Shown: positions 24,194-33,824, numbered from the stretch's first letter. The stretch is 64,000 nucleotides of DNA from an uncultured Collinsella sp. (GCA_900541015.1 UQIB01000001.1:1-64000), one strand, 5' to 3'. Notes: a model not told the origin generated them from the letters alone. Numbers and translations are program-made.

Positions 24194-25237
24194 TTGTTTT
24201 CTTTGATGGATATGTTCTTCGGTAGCTATGCGGGCGATCTTGCCATCGACCTCGGCACCGCAAATACGCTTGTCTCCGTGCGCGGCAAGGGCATCGTCAT
24301 TCGCGAGCCCTCTGTTGTCGCCATCGACAAGAACGACGAGCGCATCCTGGCGGTCGGTATCGAGGCAAAGCGCATGCTCGGCCGTACGCCCGGCAACATC
24401 GTGGCCGTTCGTCCCCTGAAGGACGGCGTCATCGCCGACTTCGATGTTACCGAGGCCATGCTTCGCTACTTTATCGACAAGGCGTCTGAGAAGCGCTATC
24501 CGTGGACCCCGCGTCCGCGTGTTGTCGTCTGCGTTCCTTCCGGTGTCACGTCGGTCGAGAAGCGTGCTGTCTTTGAGGCCACGATCCAGGCCGGTGCCCG
24601 CCAGGCCTATCTGATCGAGGAGCCCATGGCTGCCGCTATCGGCGCCGACCTGCCCGTCGAGGAGCCCACCGGCTCCATGGTCATCGACATCGGTGGCGGT
24701 ACCACCGAGGTCGCCGTTATCGCCATGGGCGGCATTGTCGTCTCGCAGTCCATCCGTATTGCCGGCGACGAGTTCGACCAGGCTATCCTCACGCACGTTC
24801 GCGATGCCTACAACCTGGCCATCGGCGAGCGCACGGCAGAGGATATCAAGATTAAGGTCGGCTCCGCCGTGCCGCTCAAGGACGAGCTCGACGTCGAGGT
24901 CAACGGCCGCGACGTGATCACCGGTCTGCCCAAGACCGTGCGCATCGAGAGCGAGGAGATTCGTCGCGCGCTCAACAAGCCGCTCGACGAGATGGCCAAG
25001 GCCGTCAAGGACGCCCTCGATGCCACGCCGCCCGATCTTGCCTCTGACCTTATGTACTACGGCATTTTGCTGACCGGTGGTGGCGCTCTGCTACGCGGTC
25101 TCGACGTGCGTCTGCGCGATGAGACCGGCGTTTCGGTCAACGTCAGCCCCACGGCGCTCGATAACGTCGTTAACGGCTGTGCCCGCGTGCTCGAGGCCAA
25201 TGCGTTTGATGGCGGCTTCGTCCAGACCAATGCTTAA
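24194..25237 (+). CDS. mreB: Rod shape-determining protein MreB
   Basis: A 347-residue bacterial actin that forms membrane-bound filaments to guide side-wall peptidoglycan synthesis. The phosphate-1 motif I-D-L-G-T-A-N-T-L-V lies near residue 17, and phosphate-2 V-I-D-I-G-G-G-T-T-E-V-A-V near 160. E-E-P-M-A-A-A-I-G-A and L-T-G-G-G-A-L-L-R-G are also seen. The start is TTG with AGGAG 5 bases upstream. The N-terminus M-F-S-L-M-D-M-F-F is hydrophobic and amphipathic, as in MreB proteins that bind membrane directly. First gene of the mre-pbp2-rodA operon. Confidence 0.96.
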   Translation: MFSLMDMFFGSYAGDLAIDLGTANTLVSVRGKGIVIREPSVVAIDKNDERILAVGIEAKRMLGRTPGNIVAVRPLKDGVIADFDVTEAMLRYFIDKASEKRYPWTPRPRVVVCVPSGVTSVEKRAVFEATIQAGARQAYLIEEPMAAAIGADLPVEEPTGSMVIDIGGGTTEVAVIAMGGIVVSQSIRIAGDEFDQAILTHVRDAYNLAIGERTAEDIKIKVGSAVPLKDELDVEVNGRDVITGLPKTVRIESEEIRRALNKPLDEMAKAVKDALDATPPDLASDLMYYGILLTGGGALLRGLDVRLRDETGVSVNVSPTALDNVVNGCARVLEANAFDGGFVQTNA

Positions 25238-25258
25238 TTTCCAAAAGGTGGATTCCAT

Positions 25259-26257
25259 TTGGCACGATCTTCGGGTTTCTCCACAAATCTGAATACCAAG
25301 CGACAATCAACGGGTATGCGCCCGTTGATTGTTTTCAGCCTGATTTCGGTGTTGCTGCTCACGTTTTACATCCGCGAGGGCGAGGCAGGGCCGATTCATG
25401 CCGTGCGTTCGGGCGTAACGACGATTACCTCGCCGGTGCGCTTTGTGGGTTCGGCTGTGGCGGCTCCTTTCAATGCCATCGGCAACGTGTTCTCTAACCT
25501 TACGGCGTCGCAGGACACGCTCGACGAGCTCAAGAAGCAAAACGAGGAACTGACCTCTAAGGTTGCTGAGCTCTCCGAGGCTCAAAAGACCGCTGAGCGT
25601 CTGGAGGGGCTGGTCGGCCTGCAGTCGACCTATAACCTCAAATCGACCGCTGCTCGTATCGTTGGTGCCTCGGGCGATGCCTGGACCTCGACCGTTACCA
25701 TCGACAAGGGCTCTGCCGACGGCCTTACCATCAACATGCCCGTGACGAGTTCTGCCGGTGTTATCGGCCAGATTATCGAGGTATCGGCTAAGACATCGAC
25801 CGTGCGCCTGATTGGCGACGAGAACTCGGGCGTGTCCGCCATGGTGCAGGACACGCGCGCCCAGGGCATGCTTCAGGGTCAGGCTGACGGCACACTGCGT
25901 CTTGAGTACGTGAGCGTCGACTCCGACGTTAAGGTTGGCGACATCATCGTAACCTCGGGCATTGGCGGTGTGTTCCCTAAGGGTCTACCGCTCGGCACCG
26001 TCTCGTCGGTCGAGAAATCGGCAAACGACGTGTACTACACCATTGTGGTGCGCGCTCAGACCACGGCCGAGAACAACGAGGAAGTGCTGGTCATTACCTC
26101 GCTGACCGACGAACAGTCGGCTTCGGATGAGGACGTGAGCACGGCCAACAGCACGCCGCAGGGAACGTCGCGCGATGCTGCGACCAAGACGAAGGACGAG
26201 AGTTCGGACGACAGTTCCGACACGTCCGAGACGACCGACTCCGGCTCGAGCGAATAG
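25259..26257 (+). CDS. mreC: Rod shape-determining protein MreC
   Basis: A 332-residue membrane protein of the elongasome that bridges MreB with PBP2. It has a short basic N-terminus and one membrane helix near residues 20-38. A coiled coil follows at about 75-115 (L-D-E-L-K-K-Q-N-E-E-L-T-S-K-V-A-E-L), then the beta-barrel region with V-T-I-D-K-G-S-A-D-G-L and I-V-T-S-G-I-G-G-V-F-P-K-G. The last 50 residues are Ser/Asp/Thr-rich and likely disordered. It starts with TTG, with AAAGGTGG upstream. Confidence 0.93.
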   Translation: MARSSGFSTNLNTKRQSTGMRPLIVFSLISVLLLTFYIREGEAGPIHAVRSGVTTITSPVRFVGSAVAAPFNAIGNVFSNLTASQDTLDELKKQNEELTSKVAELSEAQKTAERLEGLVGLQSTYNLKSTAARIVGASGDAWTSTVTIDKGSADGLTINMPVTSSAGVIGQIIEVSAKTSTVRLIGDENSGVSAMVQDTRAQGMLQGQADGTLRLEYVSVDSDVKVGDIIVTSGIGGVFPKGLPLGTVSSVEKSANDVYYTIVVRAQTTAENNEEVLVITSLTDEQSASDEDVSTANSTPQGTSRDAATKTKDESSDDSSDTSETTDSGSSE

Positions 26258-26268
26258 GGGGCATGTCC

Positions 26269-26835
26269 ATGGATCTACACGAGCAGGGGATGAGCTCCCG
26301 TACGTTTGTGATCGCCGCCATCGTGTGCGTGCTGCTGCAGGCAGGCCTGGCACCGCAGATCTCCATTGCGGGCGGTCGCGTCAACTTCATGATTATCCTG
26401 GTGTGCCTAAGCGTGTTCTCGGGCGACCCGACCCGTGCCGTCGTGTGCGGATTTTGCAGCGGCTTGTTTTATGACCTGTCCGCTGCCGTGCCGGTGGGCG
26501 TTATGTCGCTCCTGCTGACCGTGGGTTCTTTTGCCCTGGTGCACAGTGCCGTCGGTCAGACGGGCGGTAGCCCGAGTGCGCGCGGCGTCACCGTGGGCGC
26601 CTTCGCGCTCGCCATTAATGTGATCTACAGCATCATCTTGCTGTTTATGGGTTTGGAGACGAGCTTTGTCGTGGCGATCTTCGGCCATGCACTGCCGTCC
26701 TCGATCCTGACGGGTCTGGTTGCCATTCCGTTTTTGATGTCCGGCGTCGTGCCGCAGTCCGGCTATGGATTCTCCGCACGTGGCGGACGCCAGACGGGTA
26801 TGCGCTTTAAGCCCAAGACCCGCAAGCTCAAATAG
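26269..26835 (+). CDS. mreD: Rod shape-determining protein MreD
   Basis: An integral membrane protein of about 188 residues with five hydrophobic segments and the MreD pattern of an F-C-S-G-L-F-Y-D-L turn near residue 65. It is part of the elongasome with MreC and RodA. Assignment rests on the hydropathy pattern and on its place between mreC and pbp2, since MreD is poorly conserved. ATG 26269 has AGGGGG at 7 bases and is preferred; ATG 26263 is two codons earlier but too close to that site. The C-terminus is basic. Confidence 0.85.
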   Translation: MDLHEQGMSSRTFVIAAIVCVLLQAGLAPQISIAGGRVNFMIILVCLSVFSGDPTRAVVCGFCSGLFYDLSAAVPVGVMSLLLTVGSFALVHSAVGQTGGSPSARGVTVGAFALAINVIYSIILLFMGLETSFVVAIFGHALPSSILTGLVAIPFLMSGVVPQSGYGFSARGGRQTGMRFKPKTRKLK

Positions 26836-26848
26836 GGGAGGCCCGTAG

Positions 26849-28918
26849 ATGTCTTCCCAGATGACGGTTATTATCGCCGGTATCGTGCTGGTTGTGGCCA
26901 TCGTGGTCGCGCTGGTCATCATGCGTCGGGGCGATTCCCGTTTTACCTACGATACGCAGCATGGAACGGCCCCGCGCGCCACCGAGGGCGAGGGCAATAC
27001 CGCGGCGACCGCCTTTAAGGGCCGCTTTTCCATCCTCACCGCGGGTGTGGGCGCGATGTTTGCGGCGCTTGCCGTTAAGCTGTGGGGCATGCAGATGGTC
27101 TCGTCGGACTATTACGAGAAGCAGGCCAATAGTAATCAGACTCGCACCGTTACCACACCCGCTGTGCGCGGTCGCATCCTCGACCGCAACGGCGTGGCGC
27201 TTGTCCAGAACCGTCCCTCACTTGCTGTCGTGGCCTACCGCGACCTTGCCGAGGATGAGGTTCTGGTTCGCCATCTTGCCAACGTGCTTGGAATGCCCTA
27301 CGTGGCGGTCCTTCGCAATATTCAGGACAATACAGAGGGCGCTCAGAGCCTGCATACCATCGCGACGGACGTCCGTCGTTCCACGGTTGCCTATATTCAG
27401 GAGCATGCCGGCGAGTTCCCAGGCGTCAAGATTGCCGAGCGTACCGAGCGCCAGTATCCATATGGCGAGACGGCATGCCATATCTTGGGCTATACCGGCA
27501 CCATTACCTCCGAGCAGCTCGAGGCCCAGAATAAGAAAACCTCTGGCGATGATGATGCTTCTGCTGGCAAGATTACGTACCAGTCGGGCGATATCGTGGG
27601 CCAGGCGGGCGTTGAGAGCTACTACGAAAACCTGCTGCAGGGTATTCGTGGCGAGCAGACCGTCAAGGTCGATGCCTCGGGCAATGTGACCGGTCAGGCC
27701 GGCGCCGTGCCCGCGAAGGCCGGCTCCGACATTAAGCTCACGCTCGACCTTAAGATCCAGCAGGCCTGCGAGACGGCGCTGGCGAGCGCTATCGAGCTTG
27801 CCAAGACCACTGGCTACAGCAATGCCGGCAACGGCGCTGTAGTGTGTCTCGATCCCAACAATGGCGAGATCCTGGGCATGGCGAGCCAGCCCAAGTTCGA
27901 TCCGTCCGTCTTTATCGGCGGCGTCTCAAATGACGTGTGGACCGAGCTCAATGATGACAAGGGTTCGCACCCGCTGCTCAACCGCGCCATTAGCGGACAG
28001 TACATGTCGGCCTCGACCATCAAGCCGCTCTCGGCGCTGGCCGGTCTTGAGTTTGGAACCTACACTTCAACGCAGACAACCAACTGCACGGGCTATTGGA
28101 CGGGCCTGGGCAAGGCTTGGGGCAAGCGCTGCTGGCTGACGTCTGGCCACGGCACCATGACGCTGCAGTCGGGTATCGCCAACTCGTGCGACCCCGTCTT
28201 CTACGACATGGGCAAGGCGTTCTTTTATGACGAGCAACATCCCGAGGGCCTGCAGGAGGTCTTTCGTCGCTGGGGTCTAGGCAAGACCTGCGGTATCGAT
28301 CTGCCGAGTGAGGGCGCGGGCCGTATTCCCGATGCCGAGTGGAAAGAGTCGTACTTCACCGACGCCTCTGCCGAGGACCGCAAGTGGAATGCCGGCGATA
28401 TGACCAACATTGCCATCGGCCAGGGTGACATTTTGGTGACGCCCCTGCAGATGGCGTGTGCCTATATGGGTCTTGCCAACGGCGGCAAACAGTACGTGCC
28501 TCACGTGTTTTTGTCTGCCGTGTCGCGCGATGGCGACGGCGATGCCTATAAGTACAACGGAAAGGGTAAGAAGAAGCGCCTGGAGGCCAAGATCAACAGC
28601 GATTCGGATTTGGCTCTTGTCCGCAACGGCATGCACGACGTGATTTACACGGCATCGACGTCCCTGGCGGCGCACTTTGACACCCTGACGCCGCAGGTAT
28701 ACGGCAAGTCGGGCACGGGCGAGAAAAGCGGCGAGGACGAATACGCGTGGTTCTGCGCCTATGCACCGGCCGATGATCCCAAGTATGTCATCGCTACTGT
28801 CCTGGAGCAGGGCGGCGGTGGCTCAGATACCGCGATGCATGTCGTGCGTGACGTGCTCGGCGTGATTTATGACGAGCCCGATACCTCTTCGGCCTCGGGC
28901 GATTCTTCGGTTCGATAG
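26849..28918 (+). CDS. mrdA: Penicillin-binding protein 2 (elongasome transpeptidase)
   Basis: A 689-residue class B PBP that crosslinks peptidoglycan during side-wall growth. It has two hydrophobic segments: an extra one at residues 5-25 and the usual anchor near 65-85. The PBP dimerisation segment follows with R-G-R-I-L-D-R-N-G. In the transpeptidase domain the S-T-I-K catalytic motif lies in the Y-M-S-A-S-T-I-K-P segment, a S-C-D motif stands for S-x-N, and K-S-G-T-G stands for K-T-G. The added N-terminal helix is unusual for PBP2. GGGGAGG precedes the ATG. Confidence 0.94.
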   Translation: MSSQMTVIIAGIVLVVAIVVALVIMRRGDSRFTYDTQHGTAPRATEGEGNTAATAFKGRFSILTAGVGAMFAALAVKLWGMQMVSSDYYEKQANSNQTRTVTTPAVRGRILDRNGVALVQNRPSLAVVAYRDLAEDEVLVRHLANVLGMPYVAVLRNIQDNTEGAQSLHTIATDVRRSTVAYIQEHAGEFPGVKIAERTERQYPYGETACHILGYTGTITSEQLEAQNKKTSGDDDASAGKITYQSGDIVGQAGVESYYENLLQGIRGEQTVKVDASGNVTGQAGAVPAKAGSDIKLTLDLKIQQACETALASAIELAKTTGYSNAGNGAVVCLDPNNGEILGMASQPKFDPSVFIGGVSNDVWTELNDDKGSHPLLNRAISGQYMSASTIKPLSALAGLEFGTYTSTQTTNCTGYWTGLGKAWGKRCWLTSGHGTMTLQSGIANSCDPVFYDMGKAFFYDEQHPEGLQEVFRRWGLGKTCGIDLPSEGAGRIPDAEWKESYFTDASAEDRKWNAGDMTNIAIGQGDILVTPLQMACAYMGLANGGKQYVPHVFLSAVSRDGDGDAYKYNGKGKKKRLEAKINSDSDLALVRNGMHDVIYTASTSLAAHFDTLTPQVYGKSGTGEKSGEDEYAWFCAYAPADDPKYVIATVLEQGGGGSDTAMHVVRDVLGVIYDEPDTSSASGDSSVR

Positions 28919-28927
28919 GAGGTTGCG

Positions 28928-30154
28928 ATGGATTTTTCTCCGGCGGATCTGTTCCGTTCAACCAAGACCGGCTCTCGCAGCAGCCTGGACCGTGTCAACA
29001 AGCAACTTTCGGCCTCGCGCGGCACGTTTCGCCAAAAGGTGCATATCGGTGTGCTCGTGGCTACTGTGGCCCTCGTCGCCTACGGTGCCATCATTATCTG
29101 GTCGGCTTCGCAGTTTAAGGCCGATGCTTCGTTCTCACGCCATCTGCTGGGAATTGGAATCGGTACGGTGCTGGCGGTGCTGGTCTGGCGTACCGACTTG
29201 CGCGGTATTTCCAATTTCTCGACGGCGTTGCTCGTCATCGACCTGATCGTGATCCTCTCGCCCAAGATTCCGGGTCTGTCCTATACAGGCGGTCTGGGCA
29301 TGACGGGCTGGATCAAGATTCCCGGTATCGGCTTGACATTCCAGCCGGTTGAGCTTGCCAAGCTCATCACCATCTTCTTTATTGCTACGCTTGGCTCGCA
29401 GTATAACGGTCGCATCGATACCGTTCGTGACTACGTCAAGCTCTGCGGCATGCTGTCCATTCCGTTTTTGGCCGTCGTTGCCATGGGCGACCTGGGCTCG
29501 GGCCTGGTCGTGCTGGTTTCAGGCGCCATCGTCATCTGTATGAGCGGTGCACGCCGCGAATGGGTGCTGTCGACCTTGGCCCTGCTCGTGGGCCTGGTGG
29601 CCCTCGTCCTGGCGCTCGATTCGGTCTTTGATTCGTTGCTCGGCCACGATGTGCTCATCAAGCAGTATCAGATGAACCGTCTGACGGTCTTTATCGACCC
29701 CGATAATGCCGATTCGGACGATGCCTACAACCTGCAGCAGTCGCTTATCGCCGTTGGCTCGGGCGGCTTCTTTGGTAAGGGTTTGGGCCATGCGACGCAG
29801 TCGGCCGGCGGCTTTCTGCCTGAGTTCCACACCGACTTCGTCTTCGCCTTCCTGTCCGAGACCTTTGGCTTTTGCGGTTCCTTTTTGCTCCTGTGCCTCT
29901 ACGTGCTGCTGATCTTTTCGACGATTCGCGTCGCCTTTAAGTGTGAGTCGCTGTTTTTGCGTCTTTCGTGTGTGGGCATCGTTGGCATGTGGGCGTTTCA
30001 GACTTTCGAAAACATCGGCATGTGCATCGGCATGATGCCGATTACCGGTATTCCGCTACCGTTTATTAGCTTCGGTTCGTCTTCGATGATGATTCAGCTG
30101 CTGACGGTGGGTATCGTACAATCCATATGGCGGCATCGTTCGGGCGCCGCGTAA
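28928..30154 (+). CDS. rodA: Peptidoglycan polymerase RodA (SEDS family)
   Basis: A 408-residue SEDS glycosyltransferase that polymerises lipid II with PBP2. About ten membrane segments are seen. Family marks are F-Q-P-V-E-L-A-K near residue 140, the Y-N-L-Q-Q-S-L-I-A-V-G-S-G-G-F-F-G-K-G-L-G segment near 265-285, L-P-E-F-H-T-D-F-V-F-A near 295 with the catalytic Asp, and the final G-I-P-L-P-F-I-S-F-G-S-S. The start has AGGAGG upstream, 9 bases after pbp2, so the two partners are co-expressed. Confidence 0.95.
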   Translation: MDFSPADLFRSTKTGSRSSLDRVNKQLSASRGTFRQKVHIGVLVATVALVAYGAIIIWSASQFKADASFSRHLLGIGIGTVLAVLVWRTDLRGISNFSTALLVIDLIVILSPKIPGLSYTGGLGMTGWIKIPGIGLTFQPVELAKLITIFFIATLGSQYNGRIDTVRDYVKLCGMLSIPFLAVVAMGDLGSGLVVLVSGAIVICMSGARREWVLSTLALLVGLVALVLALDSVFDSLLGHDVLIKQYQMNRLTVFIDPDNADSDDAYNLQQSLIAVGSGGFFGKGLGHATQSAGGFLPEFHTDFVFAFLSETFGFCGSFLLLCLYVLLIFSTIRVAFKCESLFLRLSCVGIVGMWAFQTFENIGMCIGMMPITGIPLPFISFGSSSMMIQLLTVGIVQSIWRHRSGAA

Positions 30155-30172
30155 CCGCTGGAGGGGTTTGCT

Positions 30173-31102
30173 ATGAAAATTCCCGTAGATAAGCTGACCC
30201 GCGCTTTTAAGATGGGCGCGTCCGTTAAGAAGGATTCCGATACGCCGGTGCGCGTCTCGGTCTATCTGGATTCGTCCGCCTCGCGCTTTCTGGCCGAGAC
30301 GGTGCGTGACGCCTTTGTGCCGCAGACGACCTCGGGCATTGTGCGCGTCGAGCGTCTGGGGGAGGAGCGAATTGCTCCAAAGACCGATACCGATGTGGTG
30401 CTGGTGCTCTCGTGTGGTTCCGACCGCTTGGAGAGTGCCGTGCAGGAGCTCGTGATCGCCGGCGCGCCCGTGTGCGTGCTTGCCGAGTCTGCTGTGGAGG
30501 TGCCGTTTATCGAGGAGTCCACGCCCATGCTCGGCATGGTAGCGGCAACCGATAAGACGTATCTGCTCGAGACGCTTGCCCGCTGGATTCTCGATCGCAC
30601 CGACAAGGAAACGGCTTTTGCGGCGAACTTTGCCTTTATGCGCATCGCGGCGGCCAACCGTATCATCACCTCGTGCGCGCTCACCAATATGGCGACCGGT
30701 GCGCTGGTGTTTTTGCCGGGCGCCGATTATCCCGTTATGGCGCTGGCGCAGGTGGGCATGCTCTTTGAGCTCGCTGCCGTCTTTGGACGCGGCATTAAGC
30801 CTGAGCGCGGCTACGAGGTCGCGGGCGTGCTTGCCGGCGGTCTTGTGATCCGCGCGGTCACCCGCGCACTCGTCAAGCAGACGCCGCATATTGGGTTTGC
30901 CGTCAAGGCGCTCACTGCTGCCGCGGGCACCTATGGCATGGGCCGTGCGCTCGTTTCGCTCTACGAGCGCGATGTCGACTACAGCCGTGCCAACGAGGTG
31001 GTTACTGCCACGTTCTCCCGCGTTCGCGATCTGGTGACCACGGTCGCGGGCGCTACCCGTCCTATGGCGTCCTATCAGGACGCATCAGATCTCGCTGCTT
31101 AG
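30173..31102 (+). CDS. YcjF/DUF697-like protein of unknown function
   Basis: A 309-residue protein that I cannot firmly name. Residues 20-130 look like a small alpha/beta domain of the receiver or Rossmann sort (V-V-L-V-L-S-C-G-S, V-C-V-L-A-E-S). The C-terminal half resembles DUF697: A-A-A-N-R-I-I-T-S-C-A-L-T-N-M-A-T-G-A-L, P-G-A-D-Y-P-V-M-A-L-A-Q, hydrophobic enough to touch or cross the membrane. It follows rodA by 18 bases with GGAGG before the ATG, so it is probably transcribed with the rod-shape genes. It precedes the radical-SAM gene by 10 bases. Confidence 0.65.
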   Translation: MKIPVDKLTRAFKMGASVKKDSDTPVRVSVYLDSSASRFLAETVRDAFVPQTTSGIVRVERLGEERIAPKTDTDVVLVLSCGSDRLESAVQELVIAGAPVCVLAESAVEVPFIEESTPMLGMVAATDKTYLLETLARWILDRTDKETAFAANFAFMRIAAANRIITSCALTNMATGALVFLPGADYPVMALAQVGMLFELAAVFGRGIKPERGYEVAGVLAGGLVIRAVTRALVKQTPHIGFAVKALTAAAGTYGMGRALVSLYERDVDYSRANEVVTATFSRVRDLVTTVAGATRPMASYQDASDLAA

Positions 31103-31112
31103 GGGTTTTCCG

Positions 31113-32990
31113 TTGCGCGTTGCATACCAAGATTGTTTTCATTTAATTGAGCCGCTGCTCGCCAAGGTCGAGAAGCCGAGTCGCTATATCGATCACGAGT
31201 GGGGCACGCTTTCCAAGGCCGATGCCGACTACCGTTGCTGCCTGATCTACCCGGATGTGTACGAGGTTGGTCTGCCCAACCAGGGCATCGCCATCCTCTA
31301 CAACATCCTTAACCAGGCCGAGGGCATCTCCTGCGAGCGTGGCTATGTGCCGTGGCCCGATATGGGTGATGCCATGCGCGAGGCGGGTATTCCGCTGCTG
31401 TCGCTCGAGGGTGCAGCGCCGGTCGCTTCGTTTGATATCGTCGGTCTGCATGTGCCGCACGAGATGGCGGTGACGAACTTCCTCGAGGCACTCGACCTCG
31501 CTGGTATTCCGCTGTTAGCGGCTGACCGCACCGAGGACGACCCCATTATCATCGCCGGCGGCCCCTCGGTGTACAACCCCGAGCCGTACGCGGCCTTCTT
31601 CGATGCCATCCTTATCGGTGAGGGCGAGGAATCGCTGCTCGAGACCTGCCAGCTGCATCGCCGCTTGCGTGACGAAGGGGTCCCGCGCGCGCAGATTGTT
31701 GAGCAGCTTGCATCCATTGCCGGCAACTACGTGCCGTCGCTCTATGAGGTTCGTCACGACGAGCCCTGCTCGCCGCATGGCTACACCGTGCCGCGTGAGG
31801 GCAAGGATGCGCCGACCGTGGTCTACAAGCGCGTCGTCGAGGATTTCGGCGCCACGAATCCGCTGTCACAGTCGTGCGTGCCCTATGCGCAGCTGGTTCA
31901 CGACCGCCTGTCTATCGAGATCCTGCGTGGCTGCGCCCGCGGCTGTCGTTTTTGCCAGGCCGGCATGACGTATCGCCCGGTGCGCGAGCGCTCGGCCGAC
32001 CAGATTGTCTCGTCGGTGATTCAGGGTCTGGAAAAGACCGGCTATGATGAGGTGTCGCTGACCTCGCTCTCCACGACCGACCACTCCTGCATTCGGGACG
32101 TGCTCGGCAGGCTCAACCGTCGCCTGGAGGATACGGGTATTCGCGTGTCTATTCCGTCGCAGCGCCTGGATTCGTTTGGCGTGGATATGGCCGAGTCGGT
32201 TGCCGGCGAAAAGAAGGGCGGCCTGACGTTCGCGCCCGAGGCCGGCAGCCAGCGCATGCGCGACATCATTAACAAGAACGTGACCGAGGAGGACCTGGAC
32301 CGTGCGGCCAAGGCGGCCTTCGAGGCCGGCTGGAACCGCATGAAGCTCTACTTTATGATGGGCCTTCCCGGCGAGCGCGACGAGGACATCGTGGCCATCG
32401 CCAATCTGGCCGATCACGTGCTGGAGCTCGGTCGCTCCGTGGTGCCCAAGGCTCGTCGCGGCTCGATCTCGGTGTCGATTTCGGTTTCGGTCTTTATCCC
32501 CAAGGCTGCCACGCCGTTCCAGTGGTGCCCGCAGCTCGACTACGACGACGTCAAGCGTCGCCAGAAGCTGCTTATCACGAGCGTTCGCAACCGTGCCGTC
32601 CGCGTGCATTACCACGATGCCGAGACCTCGCTCATCGAGGCCGCGCTGTCCCGCGCCGGTCGTGACATGACGCCCGTCATCATCGACGCTTGGCGCTCGG
32701 GCTCTCGCTTTGACGCCTGGGTAGAGCATTTCTCGCTCGAGAACTGGAAGGAGGCTGCTGCCAAAAACGGCATTGACCTCAATGAGCTCGTGCACCTGCC
32801 CTACGAGTTGGACTGGCGCCTGCCGTGGGAGCATGTGAGCCCCGGCTGCACGCGCGGCTTCCTCGAACGCGAGTACCGTCGCTCGCTCGAGGGCGTCACG
32901 ACTCCCGACTGCACCCGCACGTCGTGCACCGGCTGCGGAATCTGCCCCACGCTCCACGCCAAGAATGTATTGATGGGTGATCGCGCATGA
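31113..32990 (+). CDS. B12-binding-type radical SAM protein, TIGR03960 family
   Basis: A 625-residue protein. The N-terminal 200 residues resemble the cobalamin-binding fold found in this group (Y-P-D-V-Y-E-V-G-L-P-N-Q-G, I-I-A-G-G-P-S-V-Y-N-P-E-P). The radical SAM core follows with the cluster motif C-A-R-G-C-R-F-C near residue 275. The C-terminus has a second cysteine set, C-T-x-x-x-C-T-G-C-G-I-C. The family is conserved in Gram-positive bacteria, nearly always with the partner encoded next; the reaction is unknown, though tRNA or rRNA modification is often suggested. It starts with TTG and overlaps the next gene by 4 bases (ATGA). Confidence 0.85.
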   Translation: MRVAYQDCFHLIEPLLAKVEKPSRYIDHEWGTLSKADADYRCCLIYPDVYEVGLPNQGIAILYNILNQAEGISCERGYVPWPDMGDAMREAGIPLLSLEGAAPVASFDIVGLHVPHEMAVTNFLEALDLAGIPLLAADRTEDDPIIIAGGPSVYNPEPYAAFFDAILIGEGEESLLETCQLHRRLRDEGVPRAQIVEQLASIAGNYVPSLYEVRHDEPCSPHGYTVPREGKDAPTVVYKRVVEDFGATNPLSQSCVPYAQLVHDRLSIEILRGCARGCRFCQAGMTYRPVRERSADQIVSSVIQGLEKTGYDEVSLTSLSTTDHSCIRDVLGRLNRRLEDTGIRVSIPSQRLDSFGVDMAESVAGEKKGGLTFAPEAGSQRMRDIINKNVTEEDLDRAAKAAFEAGWNRMKLYFMMGLPGERDEDIVAIANLADHVLELGRSVVPKARRGSISVSISVSVFIPKAATPFQWCPQLDYDDVKRRQKLLITSVRNRAVRVHYHDAETSLIEAALSRAGRDMTPVIIDAWRSGSRFDAWVEHFSLENWKEAAAKNGIDLNELVHLPYELDWRLPWEHVSPGCTRGFLEREYRRSLEGVTTPDCTRTSCTGCGICPTLHAKNVLMGDRA

Positions 32991-33799
32991 GTGAGCGCCT
33001 GACCGACAACCCCTCGCTCTTTAGGCTTCGTGTTCGCTATGGCAAGCGCGATCGCCTAAAGTACCTGGGCCATCTCGAAGTAATCCATACCATTGAGCGC
33101 ATCGTGCGCCGTGCGGGACTTCCCTATGCCGTCACGCAGGGCTTCTCTCCGCACATGCGCGTGGGCTTCTCTTCGGCGCTACCGGTGGGTACGTCGTCGA
33201 CCTGCGAGTGGTATGACCTGTTTATGACCGAGTTCGTGGCGCTCGACGAGGCGTTTGGGCGCCTGGCTGCGGCGTCTCCGGCCGATCTGGCGCCCATCGA
33301 GGCGGCGTACATCGACGTGCGCACGCCGGCGTTGACGGCGCAGCTCACGCGCCTGTCGTATCGCATCGACCTGCACTTGGATCCCGAGGCGCCCGTAAGC
33401 GCCGACGAGGTGCGTCGTGCGATCGACACGCTGCGCGCGGGCCACGGCATCGACTACGCGCGCGGCAAAAAGAGCAAGCGCTTAGATTTGGATCACACGC
33501 TCGTGGGCTATGAGCTCACGGCGGGGGAGCGCCCGGACCATTTGGTGCTCATGCTCGACACCCATGCCGACAACGAGGGCTCCATGCGTCCGGAAATTTT
33601 GCTTTCTGCTGCTGATGTTTTGTTGCAGGGCTTGACCCCGGGCGTGGATGCACCTATTGTTTCCACCGGTATGCAAGACCTCGTGACCATCTGCTCCTAC
33701 GATGTCGAGCGTCAGAATCAAGCATGCGAGGACGACGAGGGCCGACTCGTCAGCCCCATACCTGTGCGAACTTGTGGATTTGCTCCACATACTCGTTGA
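32987..33799 (+). CDS. TIGR03936 / DUF2344 radical-SAM-associated protein
   Basis: A 270-residue partner of the preceding radical SAM protein. Family marks are the opening L-R-V-R-Y-G-K-R-D-R-L-K-Y-L-G-H-L-E and the T-Q-G-F-S-P-H-M-R-V-G-F-S-S-A-L-P-V-G segment near 50-65. In some actinobacteria the two are fused in one protein, which supports joint action. It may present an RNA substrate; this is inference from its company with ribosomal genes. Its end overlaps the rplU promoter. Confidence 0.83.
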   Translation: MSERLTDNPSLFRLRVRYGKRDRLKYLGHLEVIHTIERIVRRAGLPYAVTQGFSPHMRVGFSSALPVGTSSTCEWYDLFMTEFVALDEAFGRLAAASPADLAPIEAAYIDVRTPALTAQLTRLSYRIDLHLDPEAPVSADEVRRAIDTLRAGHGIDYARGKKSKRLDLDHTLVGYELTAGERPDHLVLMLDTHADNEGSMRPEILLSAADVLLQGLTPGVDAPIVSTGMQDLVTICSYDVERQNQACEDDEGRLVSPIPVRTCGFAPHTR

Positions 33800-33824
33800 C
33801 GGGGGTATTTTCGCCTGCTACTAT
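33796..33824 (+). promoter_or_regulatory. Promoter of rplU-rpmA
   Basis: TTGACG (33796-33801), a 17-base spacer and TACTAT (33819-33824), 43 bases before the rplU ATG. The -35 box overlaps the last codons of the upstream gene. Confidence 0.75.
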
